This document shows, piece by piece, positions 26,900 through 36,193 of a stretch of 64,000 bases of DNA. The position numbers and the translations under genes are program-made. This stretch comes from Campylobacter insulaenigrae NCTC 12927 (GTDB taxonomy: Bacteria > Campylobacterota > Campylobacteria > Campylobacterales > Campylobacteraceae): assembly GCF_000816185.1 (NCBI RefSeq), contig NZ_CP007770.1, positions 992,001 to 1,056,000 of the forward strand, read 5' to 3'. Below the pieces are notes generated by a model. The model was given only the letters and a program-made list of their open reading frames with translations, was not told the DNA's origin and ran no database searches. Position 1 is the stretch's first letter, and every line of letters begins with the position of its first letter.

Positions 26900-28012
26900 A
26901 TGAAAAAAAAACTTATACTAGCTAGCTTATTTTATGCAAGTTTTATGTATGCTGCAGAGGTAAAAATAGGTATTGTTCTGCCGTTGACTGGTTCTTTGGC
27001 AGCTTATGGTAATGATGTTTATGAAGGTATTAAACTTGCAAATTCTCTCAACCCAAATTTACAAAATGGAGACAGTGTTAAGATTATAGTGGTTGATACT
27101 AAAGGTGATAAAATTGAAAGTGCAAATGCTACAACTAGATTAATATCTCAAGATAAAGTATTAGGGTTAATTGGCGAAGCAGTAACTCCAAATACCATGC
27201 AAGTTTTATCAATAGCTGAAGAAAGAAAAATTCCTGCTATAGCTCCTGTTGCTTCAGGGGATAAACTTCTAGATAAAAAAACTTATGCAAGTAGAGTTTG
27301 TTTTATGGATAGTTTCCAAGGTGATAAATTTGCAAATTATGCTTATCAAAACCTAAATTTGAGAAATGTTGCTATTATTGTAGATCAAAGCAATGTTTAT
27401 TCTTTAGGACTTGCCAAAGCATTTGAAAAAGAATTTAAGAAAAATGGTGGAAAAATACTTAAAAAACTAACTATATCATCTGGAGATAAAGATTTCAAAG
27501 CTATCGTATCTCAATTAAAAAACATCAATCCTGACTTTGTTTATATGCCAATTTATCACCCTGAGGCTGCTTTAATTGCTAGACAAGCAAAAGCTGTAGG
27601 TTTTGATAAACTTTTAAGTGCAGGAGATGGAGTTAATAATAAAACTTTTATAGAACTTGGTGGAGATGCAGTAAATGGTGTAATTTTTACAGATAGTTTT
27701 GATTATAATAATCCTCCTACTAATTTATCAAAAAAGTTTATACAAGCTTATGAAAAAGAACATAACACTAAAGAACTTCCAGCATTTTCTGCAATGGGTG
27801 CTGATGCTTACTATGTGATGATTAATGCTATGAATGAATGTTCAAAAAATCTTACTTCTCAATGCATAAATGATAAAATTCATTCTACTTCAAACTTCGA
27901 AGGTGTTGGTGGAATCATAAGTATTGATCAAAATGGAAATGCAAGTCGTTCTGTAGTTATTAAAGAAATACAAGAACAAAAACAAAATTATAAAACTATT
28001 ATTAATCCTTGA
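26900..28012 (+). CDS. livJ: Branched-chain amino acid ABC transporter, periplasmic binding protein LivJ
   Basis: A 370-residue type I periplasmic binding protein with a signal peptide (KKKLILASLFYASFMYAA). The KIGIVLPLTGSLAAYGND start is typical of the Leu/Ile/Val-binding family, and the two-lobe fold continues to the end, with a disulfide likely between CSKN and QCIND. It is strikingly similar to the next gene, with long shared stretches such as VVDTKGDKIESANA and TDSFDYNNPPT. It lies 15 bases behind the cytochrome c gene. Confidence 0.93.
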   Translation: MKKKLILASLFYASFMYAAEVKIGIVLPLTGSLAAYGNDVYEGIKLANSLNPNLQNGDSVKIIVVDTKGDKIESANATTRLISQDKVLGLIGEAVTPNTMQVLSIAEERKIPAIAPVASGDKLLDKKTYASRVCFMDSFQGDKFANYAYQNLNLRNVAIIVDQSNVYSLGLAKAFEKEFKKNGGKILKKLTISSGDKDFKAIVSQLKNINPDFVYMPIYHPEAALIARQAKAVGFDKLLSAGDGVNNKTFIELGGDAVNGVIFTDSFDYNNPPTNLSKKFIQAYEKEHNTKELPAFSAMGADAYYVMINAMNECSKNLTSQCINDKIHSTSNFEGVGGIISIDQNGNASRSVVIKEIQEQKQNYKTIINP

Positions 28013-28022
28013 AAGGAATGAT

Positions 28023-29138
28023 ATGAAAAAAATTAGTATCGCTGTATTATCAATCATAGTTGCAAACATTTTACAAGCAAAAGAAATAAATATTGGTGTT
28101 GTTCTTCCTTTAACTGGAGCTACTGCTGCTTACGGACAAAGTGCTTTAGATGGCATTAAAATTGCAAATTCTATGAAAAATACACTAAGTAATGGTGATA
28201 CGATTAATCTTGTAGTGGTAGATACTAAAGGCGATAAAATTGAAAGTGCAAATGCAAGCACAAGACTTGTTTCTCAAAATAATGTTCAAGCTTTAATTGG
28301 AGAAATGATTACAGCAAATACTTTACAAGTTATAAGAATCGGAGAAGAAAAGAAAGTTCCTGTTGTTGCTCCTGCTGCAACAGCTGATAAAATTTTAAAT
28401 AAAAAACTTTACGCAAGTAGAGTCTGTTTTATGGATAGTTTCCAAGGCTCTTCATTGGCAAATTATATAAAAAATAAACTCCAATATAAAAAAGCAGTTA
28501 TAGTAACTGACCAAACAACAGATTATTCTTTAGGATTAACTAGAGCCTTTGATCAAGAATTTAGCAAGCAAGGTGGTAAAATCCTAGATAAATTTAGAAT
28601 TACCGCAGGTGATAAAGATTTTAAAGCAATAATTTCTCAAATCAAGACTTTAAATCCTGATTTTATATATCTTCCAGTATATTATACTGAAGCATCATTA
28701 TTTGCAAGACAAGCAAAATCTATGGGTTTAAATATTCCTATGGGTTCAGCAGATGGGGTTGCTGATGAAACTTTTATAAATTTAGCTCAAGATGCAGCAG
28801 AAGGTTATATTTTTACAGATAGTTTTGATTATAATAATCCTCCTACTGACTTATCAAAAGATTTTATCCAAGCCTATGAAAAAGAAAAACAAAACAAAGA
28901 AGTACCAAATTTCAGCGCAATGGGAGCTGATGCTTATTTTGTTATTTATAATGCCATGGAAAAATGTGTTAATAATTTCAATACAGAATGCATTAATAAC
29001 AATATTCACTCTACATCAAATTTTCATGGTGTAAGCGGTGTTATTAGTATTGATAAAAGTGGGAATGCCACTAGATCGATCGTCATCAAAACGATAGAAA
29101 ATCAAAAGCAAATTTATAAAGATTCAATTCTTCCTTAA
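28023..29138 (+). CDS. livK: Branched-chain amino acid ABC transporter, periplasmic binding protein LivK
   Basis: A 371-residue paralogue of LivJ directly downstream, with its own signal peptide (KKISIAVLSIIVANILQAK) and the INIGVVLPLTGATAAYG start. It probably offers a second ligand preference for the same membrane complex. Which of the pair binds leucine only and which binds all branched-chain acids cannot be told from the sequence; names follow gene order. A stretch of almost 40 bases around 28805-28845 is identical to livJ. Confidence 0.92.
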   Translation: MKKISIAVLSIIVANILQAKEINIGVVLPLTGATAAYGQSALDGIKIANSMKNTLSNGDTINLVVVDTKGDKIESANASTRLVSQNNVQALIGEMITANTLQVIRIGEEKKVPVVAPAATADKILNKKLYASRVCFMDSFQGSSLANYIKNKLQYKKAVIVTDQTTDYSLGLTRAFDQEFSKQGGKILDKFRITAGDKDFKAIISQIKTLNPDFIYLPVYYTEASLFARQAKSMGLNIPMGSADGVADETFINLAQDAAEGYIFTDSFDYNNPPTDLSKDFIQAYEKEKQNKEVPNFSAMGADAYFVIYNAMEKCVNNFNTECINNNIHSTSNFHGVSGVISIDKSGNATRSIVIKTIENQKQIYKDSILP

Positions 29139-29146
29139 GAGGTTAA

Positions 29147-30043
29147 ATGGACAATTCTTTAATTTTACAACAAATTATTAATGGTTTTAGTTTAGGTAGT
29201 ATGTACGCACTTATAGCCATAGGTTATACTATGGTATATGGCGTATTAAGATTAATTAATTTTGCTCATGGCGATATAATGATGGTGGGTGCTTATGCAG
29301 CATTATTTTGTGTGACAAACATGAATGTTCCTTTTTTAGGAGCTTTGTCGCTAGCTATGCTTTTTGCGGCCGCTTTAGGTATTGCCATAGATAAAATTGC
29401 CTATAAACCTTTGAGAAAAGCACCTAGGATTTCTTTATTGATTACAGCTATAGGTATTAGTTTTTTAATACAGAATGTTTTCAATGTGATGTTTGGTTCT
29501 ACTCCTAGATATTTTCCAATTCCAACTTACTTAGAAAATGTGATTAATATAAATGAAATAAGTATTAGTGTAAATAGTATTTTAGTACCTATCTTAACTT
29601 TTTTTATCCTATTAATCGTTTTATATATTCTTTATAGAAGCAAATATGGCATCGCCATTAGGGCTTTGGCATTTGACATACATACAGTAAACTTAATGGG
29701 TATTGATGCAAATCGTATTATCGCCATAGTTTTTGCTTTAGGTTCTGCCTTAGCTGCTATTGGTGGAATTTTTTGGGCTGTGAGCTATCCTTCAGTAGAA
29801 CCTAGCATGGGAACCTTAATAGGTTTAAAAGCCTTTGGAGCTGCAGTTTTAGGTGGTATTGGTTCAGTAGCTGGAGCAGTTTTAGGTGGTTTGATTATCG
29901 GTTTTACAGAAGTAGTTGTAGTAGCGCTTTTTCCAGATCTTTCAGGTTTTAAAGATGCATTTGCATTTATATTTTTAGTTTTAATATTATTATTTAAACC
30001 TACTGGAATTTTAGGTATAAATTTTGAAAAAAGTAGGTTTTAA
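29147..30043 (+). CDS. livH: Branched-chain amino acid ABC transporter permease LivH
   Basis: A 298-residue inner-membrane permease with about eight helices. The opening LQQIINGFSLGSMYALIAIGYTMVYGVLRLINFAHGD is the LivH hallmark, and GAAVLGGIGSVAGAVLGGLIIG (about residues 228-249) is the conserved cytoplasmic loop that contacts the ATPases. It pairs with LivM to form the channel and lies 8 bases after livK. Confidence 0.96.
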   Translation: MDNSLILQQIINGFSLGSMYALIAIGYTMVYGVLRLINFAHGDIMMVGAYAALFCVTNMNVPFLGALSLAMLFAAALGIAIDKIAYKPLRKAPRISLLITAIGISFLIQNVFNVMFGSTPRYFPIPTYLENVININEISISVNSILVPILTFFILLIVLYILYRSKYGIAIRALAFDIHTVNLMGIDANRIIAIVFALGSALAAIGGIFWAVSYPSVEPSMGTLIGLKAFGAAVLGGIGSVAGAVLGGLIIGFTEVVVVALFPDLSGFKDAFAFIFLVLILLFKPTGILGINFEKSRF

Positions 30044-30045
30044 TT

Positions 30046-31077
30046 ATGAATTGTAAAAAAATTACTCATTTGATATTTTTTATTATTGCTATTGCTATTA
30101 TTACACTATCCCCCTATTTTCTTAACGATTATAAAGTAGGTATTTTAAGTAATATTGCTATTTTTATTATTTTAGCTGTAAGTTACAATCTTATAAATGG
30201 AGTTACAGGTCAATTTTCATTAGAGCCTAATGGTTTTGTTGCAGTTGGCGCTTATATAGCTGCTTTAGTCTTACTTACTAGCGAAAGTAAGATAGATCAA
30301 TTTTCTTTAGAAGATCCTAGCAGTTTTATTTTAGCAATTCATTCACCAAGTTTTATCATTGCATTATTAGCAGCTGGAATTTGCTCTATGATATTGTCTT
30401 TAATCTTAGCTTTTGCCGTTTTTAGGGTCAGAGGAGATTACCTAGCCATTGTTACTTTGGGATTTGGCATTATTATCAAACTTATGGCTATTAATTTTGC
30501 ATCCATCACAAATGGCTCTTTGGGGCTTAATGATATTCCAAAACACACAACCTTATATTGGAGTGGTGGGATAGCTATTTTATCAGTTATTATTATTTTA
30601 AATATCATAAATTCCAAATTTGGAAGAGCTATGAAAGCAGTAAGAGATGATGAAGATGCTGCTTTAGCTATGGGTATTAATACTTTTAAGATTAAGACTT
30701 TAGCATTTAGCACTTCAGCATTTTTAGAAGGTGTTGGCGGTGGACTGCTTGCTTGTGCTTTGGCATCTGTTTCGCCTGAACAATTTGACTTTTTATTTAC
30801 TTTTCAACTTCTTATTATTATTGTTTTAGGAGGTCTTGGATCTACTACTGGCGCTATTATAGGAACTATTTTAGTAATCGGTGGAAGCGAATACTTAAGA
30901 TTTTTAGATGAAAGTATGAATATTTTTGGTTACGAAACTCCTGCTATGCCTGGATTAAGAATGGTAGTATTTTCAGTAATATTAATCCTAGTAATGCTTT
31001 TTGCAAGAAAAGGTATTATGGGAGATAAAGAACTTACAGACTTTTTATTTAAGTTTTCTAAAAGGAATAAAAAATGA
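30046..31077 (+). CDS. livM: Branched-chain amino acid ABC transporter permease LivM
   Basis: A 343-residue permease partner of LivH. Typical features are NLINGVTGQFSLEPNGFVAVGAYIAA near residues 49-74, FRVRGDYLAIVTLGFGII (about 126-143), the MKAVRDDEDAALAMGIN coupling region (about 196-212) and IIIVLGGLGSTTGAIIGTI (about 256-274). It starts 2 bases after livH and overlaps livG by 4 bases. Confidence 0.96.
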   Translation: MNCKKITHLIFFIIAIAIITLSPYFLNDYKVGILSNIAIFIILAVSYNLINGVTGQFSLEPNGFVAVGAYIAALVLLTSESKIDQFSLEDPSSFILAIHSPSFIIALLAAGICSMILSLILAFAVFRVRGDYLAIVTLGFGIIIKLMAINFASITNGSLGLNDIPKHTTLYWSGGIAILSVIIILNIINSKFGRAMKAVRDDEDAALAMGINTFKIKTLAFSTSAFLEGVGGGLLACALASVSPEQFDFLFTFQLLIIIVLGGLGSTTGAIIGTILVIGGSEYLRFLDESMNIFGYETPAMPGLRMVVFSVILILVMLFARKGIMGDKELTDFLFKFSKRNKK

Positions 31078-31844
31078 TTTTAGAACTTAAAAATATTCAT
31101 AAAAATTTTGGTGGAGTTACAGCTATAGTGGATACTTCATTTTCTATTAAAGAAGGTGAAATTTTTGGACTTATCGGGCCAAATGGTGCTGGAAAAACAA
31201 CATTATTTAATATTATCACTGGAAATTATAAACCAAGCAACGGTGAAGTTTTTTTTCTTAATAAAAAAATTAATAATTTTAAACCTCATGAAATTGTTCA
31301 TCTTGGTATAGCAAGAACTTTTCAAAATATCCGTCTTTTTTCAAGCATGAGTGTTTTAGAAAATGTTTTAATTGGTTTTGACCAAAGTATTAAATATAAT
31401 ATTTTTGAAGCCTTCTTACATTTAGGAAGATTTCGCAATCAAGAAAAAAATACCAAGCAAGCAGCATATGAAATACTTGAACAACTTAATATTGCTGATT
31501 TAGCTTATGAAAATGCTACAAATTTAAGCTATGGTCAGCAAAGAAAAGTAGAAATTGCGAGAGCTTTAGCTACAAATCCAAAGTTATTATTACTAGATGA
31601 GCCAGCAGCTGGTATGAATTCAACCGAAAGCGATGATTTAGCACAGCTAATTTTCAATATAAGAGATACTAAAAAAATTAGCGTTCTACTAATAGAACAC
31701 GATATGAAATTTGTTAATAAACTCTGTGATAAAGTTATGGTACTTGATTATGGTAAAACTATATTTGAAGGAAAGCCAACAGATGCTGTGCAAAACCCTG
31801 AAGTTATCAATGCCTATTTAGGAGATTTTAATGCTAGTTGTTAA
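31074..31844 (+). CDS. livG: Branched-chain amino acid ABC transporter ATPase LivG
   Basis: A 256-residue ABC ATPase with Walker A GPNGAGKTTLF (residues 36-46), the LivG-specific GIARTFQNIRLF, signature LSYGQQRKVEIARAL, Walker B LLLLDEPAAGMN and switch histidine IEHDMKFV. The Tyr in LSYGQ and the AAGMN ending are typical for LivG. It overlaps livF by 14 bases. Confidence 0.96.
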   Translation: MILELKNIHKNFGGVTAIVDTSFSIKEGEIFGLIGPNGAGKTTLFNIITGNYKPSNGEVFFLNKKINNFKPHEIVHLGIARTFQNIRLFSSMSVLENVLIGFDQSIKYNIFEAFLHLGRFRNQEKNTKQAAYEILEQLNIADLAYENATNLSYGQQRKVEIARALATNPKLLLLDEPAAGMNSTESDDLAQLIFNIRDTKKISVLLIEHDMKFVNKLCDKVMVLDYGKTIFEGKPTDAVQNPEVINAYLGDFNASC

Positions 31845-32526
31845 AGATTTACATGTATATTATGGCTTGATTGAAGCTGTCAAAGGTATTGATTTTACTA
31901 TTAATACGGGCGAAATTGTTAGCTTAATAGGCTCTAATGGCGCAGGTAAAACATCTACTTTAAATGCAATGTTAAATTGTGTTAAAAAATCAGGTGAAAT
32001 CACTTTCTTAGGTTATGACACCCAAAGACATTTACCACATACTTTAGTTCAAAAAGGTATAGCCTTAGTTCCAGAAGGTAGAAGGGTGTTTGTAAATTTA
32101 ACCATAGAGGAAAACTTAAAAATAGGAGCATTTAATAATGCTGAAAATTATGAACATTTAAAAAATCAAATGTATAAACTTTTTCCAAGACTAAAAGATA
32201 AAAGAAATGCTCTTGCTGGAACTTTAAGTGGTGGAGAAGCTCAAATGCTAGCTATTTCTAGAGCTTTGATGAGCGAACCAAAGCTTTTAATGCTAGATGA
32301 ACCCTCTTTAGGACTAGCTCCAAAAATAGTTGGAGAGGTTTTTGATATTATTGTAAAACTTAAAGAAGAGGGAATAACTATATTGCTTGTGGAACAAAAC
32401 GCATTTTCTGCTCTTAAAATTAGTAATTATGCTTATGTATTAGAAAATGGGAAGATAGCAATGCATTCACCCGCAAAAGATCTTATCGGAAACGATGAAA
32501 TACGAAAAAAATATTTAGGAGCTTAA
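31831..32526 (+). CDS. livF: Branched-chain amino acid ABC transporter ATPase LivF
   Basis: A 231-residue ABC ATPase with the short LivF N-terminus (LVVKDLHVYYGLIEAVKGI), Walker A GSNGAGKTST, LVPEGRRVFVNLTIEENL, signature LSGGEAQMLAISRAL, Walker B LLMLDEPSLGLAP and LVEQNAF in place of the switch-His loop, as usual for LivF. It completes the six-gene liv set in J-K-H-M-G-F order. Confidence 0.96.
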   Translation: MLVVKDLHVYYGLIEAVKGIDFTINTGEIVSLIGSNGAGKTSTLNAMLNCVKKSGEITFLGYDTQRHLPHTLVQKGIALVPEGRRVFVNLTIEENLKIGAFNNAENYEHLKNQMYKLFPRLKDKRNALAGTLSGGEAQMLAISRALMSEPKLLMLDEPSLGLAPKIVGEVFDIIVKLKEEGITILLVEQNAFSALKISNYAYVLENGKIAMHSPAKDLIGNDEIRKKYLGA

Positions 32527-32528
32527 AG

Positions 32529-35500
32529 TTGAAAAATCAACTCTTAATTTTTGGCAATATAAAAATTTCCATTTTTTTATTTTTATTATTTGCTCTACTT
32601 TGTGCCTTGGCTACATTCATAGAAAGTACTTACGACACACCAACTGCATGGGCAATGATTTATGGAACATCTTGGTTTGGTTTTATACAATTACTTTTAG
32701 GATTAAATCTTTTAGCTGCTATCTTTAAATATAAAATGTTTAATAAGAATAAAATTCCTCTTTTTATATTTCACGCTTCTTTTTTGCTTATTTTGTTTGG
32801 CTCTGCAGTGACTAGATATACAGGATTTGAAGGAAATTTACACATTAGAGAAAATGAAAAAAATAATCTTATTGAAACTTCACAAAGTTATATTTATATA
32901 GCTACTTTATATGATGATAAAGTTTATAGTGCTTCAAAATCTGAATATATTGCTAGCTTACCATTTGCTAATAATTTTTCTTTTGATTTAATTTTACCTC
33001 AAGATAAAGCTAATGTGACTTATAAAAATTTAATTTTAGATGCTAAAGAAATTTATACTGAAGATAATAATTCTAATCCAATTTTATCATTAATGATTTC
33101 ACAAAATAACAACGCGAAAGAATTAATTCTCAAAGAAGGTGAAATAGAAAATTTAAGCGGTGTCAATATTTCTTTTTTAAACGATAACACCCCTAGTCCT
33201 TTCATAAAAATCGATAAAAATTTAAATATTAGCTCAAGTATTGATTTAAAATTTATGTCGATGGCTGATGGTAAAGAAAATGTTCTCAAAGCTTCGCAAA
33301 AAGCAAATACACACGATAAAAGACTATATTCTTTTAATGACATCAATTTTGTTATAAAATTTGCATCTTTACATGGTAAAAAAACTTTAGAAGGCGTCAA
33401 TCAAGCGCAAGATGAAAGTTTTTTTACATGGTTTAAATCAAGTTGGATAGAATTTGGAAGAAATATTTTAATTTCTTTATTTGGTGAAGCAAAATATTGG
33501 AATAATTCTGTATTAAATAATTTTAAAGATTTTGCGCAGAGTACAAAATATATGCCAACCCAGCTCTCCAGCAATGCCATCAACGCTCTAAATTTAACGA
33601 TTAATTATAAAGGTGAAAATAAAGAAGTATTTTTAATAGAATATAATTCCCCTATACGAGTAGATGTTGCCGGACAAGCATTTTTTCTAAGATGGGGACC
33701 TAAAGGTATTGAAATGCCATTTGAAATGTATTTAAAAGATTTTGAATTAATACGCTATCCAGGTTCTATGTCACCTATGTCTTATGCAAGTTATGTTGAA
33801 GTTGATAATGGTAATGAAAAATTTGATTATAAAATTTTTATGAACAATGTTTTAGATTATAATGGTTATAGGTTTTATCAAAGTTCTTATGATCAAGATG
33901 AAAATGGAACAATACTTTCAGTCAATAAAGATCCTGGAAAAATTCCTACTTATTTAGGATATTTTTTCTTAACTTTAGGTATGTTTTTAAATATCTTAAA
34001 CCCACATTCAAGATTTAGAATATTAGCTAAATTGGTTAATCAAGATACACTCAAAAAAACTAGCGTAGTATTGTTATTTGCTTTTGTATTTTTTACTTCA
34101 ACAAAAATTTATGCTATTGAACCCATAACAGTAAACGAACAACACGCAAAAGAATTAGCCACACTAGTAGTTCAAAAATCAGATGGCAGAATGGTTCCTT
34201 TTAATACTCTTGCGATTGAAGTTTTAGAAAAAATTCATAAAAGCACTAGTTATGATAAAAAAAGTGCAGAAGCAGTAATTATTTCAATGATTTTTGATGG
34301 TGGTGCTTGGTATGATAAAAATGTAATTTTTATGCCAAAAAATAAAATTATTAATGAAGAAATTTCTAAAATCTTAGAAATTAAACCTTCTCTTTATGTT
34401 AGTTTTAAAGATTTTTTCACCACTAAAGACTACAAACTACAAAAATATGTTGAAAATGCAAATAGAAAAAATCCCAACCGTAGAAGTGTTTTTGATAAAG
34501 AAATTCTCAAGCTTGATGAAAGAGTTAATATACTTAATTTAATTTTTTCTGGTGAAATCTTTAAATTTATACCTTTGCAAAATCATACAAATAACCAATG
34601 GTTATCTCCTTATCAAGCATATATCGGTTTAAAAGGCGAAGAAGGTCTAGAAGTACGAAAGCTACTTGAAAATTACTTTAATGCTGTATCTAACTCTATA
34701 AAATCTAACAATTGGAAAGATGCAGATGAAGCACTAAATGAAATTAAAATTTATCAAAACAAATATGGGCATGAAGTAATGCCTAATCCAAACAAACTTA
34801 AAGCAGAAATATTTTTTAATAAAAGCCAAATTTTTGTAAATCTCACTCCACTTTATTTATTTGCAGGGATATTGCTTCTTATAATTGTTTTTATAAAAAT
34901 GCTAATGCCAAAAATTCGCATTAATCTTGCTTTTAAATTTATTTATATTGTCAATATTATTGCATTTTTAATTCATACATTAGGACTTGCTTTTCGCTGG
35001 TATATAGCAGGTAGAGCACCTTGGAGTAATGCTTATGAAAGCATGGTTTATATAGCTTGGGCATTATCTTTATCAGGAATTTTCTTTTCAAAAAAAAGCC
35101 CTATTGCACTTTCTTTAACGTCTATTTTAGCTGGTGTGACTTTAGGAGTAGCTCATTTAAGTCAAATGGATCCACAAATTACTAATTTGGTTCCAGTTTT
35201 GCAATCATATTGGCTAACAATACATGTTTCAGTAATTACAGCTAGTTATGGATTTTTAGGACTTTGTGCCTTACTTGGAATTTTTGTTTTAATATTATTT
35301 TCTATACTAAAATTTAATGGCAAACATAATGAAAATGTATTAAGAAATATAACAGAAGCTACAAGAATCAATGAAATGGCTATGATTTTAGGACTTTGTC
35401 TGCTCACGGTTGGAAATTTCTTAGGTGCCATATGGGCAAATGAAAGCTGGGGAAGATATTGGAGTTGGGATTCAAAAGAAACATGGGCTCTAATTAGTAT

Positions 35501-35759
35501 ATTAGTTTATGCTGCTATTTTACATATTCGTATGATTCCTAAATGGGCAAATCAGTATATTTTTGCAATGTGCTCAATGTTTGCATATTGGGTAATTATT
35601 ATGACTTATTTTGGAGTAAATTATTTTTTAAGTGGAATGCATTCTTACGCAGCTGGAGATGCAGTAAAAATACCTGATTATGTATATTGGGGTTTTATTT
35701 TTATGGTAGTATTGAGTATAGTTAGCTATTTTAAAAGATCTTATGCAAAGAAATTATAA
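32529..35759 (+). CDS. ccsBA: Fused cytochrome c biogenesis protein CcsBA (system II)
   Basis: Exports heme and ligates it to apocytochromes c at the outer face of the inner membrane. The 1076-residue protein is a natural fusion: a ResB/CcsB half (about residues 1-510, membrane helices around a large periplasmic domain) and a CcsA half (about 760-1076) with many helices. The CcsA half has the heme-binding WWD-type motif WANESWGRYWSWDSKETWALI. A linking periplasmic region lies between them. It starts at TTG, 2 bases after livF, with a purine-rich site upstream. Campylobacterota use this single-protein system; clients here include PetC and the cytochrome at 26447. Confidence 0.95.
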   Translation: MKNQLLIFGNIKISIFLFLLFALLCALATFIESTYDTPTAWAMIYGTSWFGFIQLLLGLNLLAAIFKYKMFNKNKIPLFIFHASFLLILFGSAVTRYTGFEGNLHIRENEKNNLIETSQSYIYIATLYDDKVYSASKSEYIASLPFANNFSFDLILPQDKANVTYKNLILDAKEIYTEDNNSNPILSLMISQNNNAKELILKEGEIENLSGVNISFLNDNTPSPFIKIDKNLNISSSIDLKFMSMADGKENVLKASQKANTHDKRLYSFNDINFVIKFASLHGKKTLEGVNQAQDESFFTWFKSSWIEFGRNILISLFGEAKYWNNSVLNNFKDFAQSTKYMPTQLSSNAINALNLTINYKGENKEVFLIEYNSPIRVDVAGQAFFLRWGPKGIEMPFEMYLKDFELIRYPGSMSPMSYASYVEVDNGNEKFDYKIFMNNVLDYNGYRFYQSSYDQDENGTILSVNKDPGKIPTYLGYFFLTLGMFLNILNPHSRFRILAKLVNQDTLKKTSVVLLFAFVFFTSTKIYAIEPITVNEQHAKELATLVVQKSDGRMVPFNTLAIEVLEKIHKSTSYDKKSAEAVIISMIFDGGAWYDKNVIFMPKNKIINEEISKILEIKPSLYVSFKDFFTTKDYKLQKYVENANRKNPNRRSVFDKEILKLDERVNILNLIFSGEIFKFIPLQNHTNNQWLSPYQAYIGLKGEEGLEVRKLLENYFNAVSNSIKSNNWKDADEALNEIKIYQNKYGHEVMPNPNKLKAEIFFNKSQIFVNLTPLYLFAGILLLIIVFIKMLMPKIRINLAFKFIYIVNIIAFLIHTLGLAFRWYIAGRAPWSNAYESMVYIAWALSLSGIFFSKKSPIALSLTSILAGVTLGVAHLSQMDPQITNLVPVLQSYWLTIHVSVITASYGFLGLCALLGIFVLILFSILKFNGKHNENVLRNITEATRINEMAMILGLCLLTVGNFLGAIWANESWGRYWSWDSKETWALISILVYAAILHIRMIPKWANQYIFAMCSMFAYWVIIMTYFGVNYFLSGMHSYAAGDAVKIPDYVYWGFIFMVVLSIVSYFKRSYAKKL

Positions 35760-35767
35760 GGATATAA

Positions 35768-36193
35768 ATGAGTACTTCTTTTTTAATCATTTTAATTTTC
35801 ATTTTGATACTTGCCATTGTCTTGGGTATAGTTGCTATAATATTTTTCAATCGTAATGATAAAAACACAAAACAACAAAATTTAAAACCCAATATATCCA
35901 CTAGTAATATAGAAGATTTTATTTCAAAAGCTAATTCTGCTAAAAATTCTCAAGCTATACATGAATTAATTTTACAATTTTTAAATTCACAAAAATTAAA
36001 CACTAACTCAAAAGATAAATCCACAAAAATAAAACTTGATTTTGTTAGTGCTATTTCAGCTAATAGCAATGCAACACCAAAAAATATTTCATTTTTAAAT
36101 AATGAATTAAAAAAGAGATATATGTCTTTAAAAAAAGAAATTGATGCTTATGAACAAATCGGCTTAGCTAAAAGAAAAATGAGAGAAGCTTAA
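35768..36193 (+). CDS. Small single-pass membrane protein of unknown function
   Basis: A 141-residue protein with an N-terminal membrane helix ([23 protein letters not shown]) and a Lys/Asn/Ser-rich cytoplasmic tail predicted to be helical. It lies between ccsBA and lepA, as a similar gene does in C. jejuni, and its stop shares one base with the lepA start. I recognise no domain. Position hints at a link with cytochrome c maturation or simply operon sharing. Confidence 0.75.
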   Translation: MSTSFLIILIFILILAIVLGIVAIIFFNRNDKNTKQQNLKPNISTSNIEDFISKANSAKNSQAIHELILQFLNSQKLNTNSKDKSTKIKLDFVSAISANSNATPKNISFLNNELKKRYMSLKKEIDAYEQIGLAKRKMREA

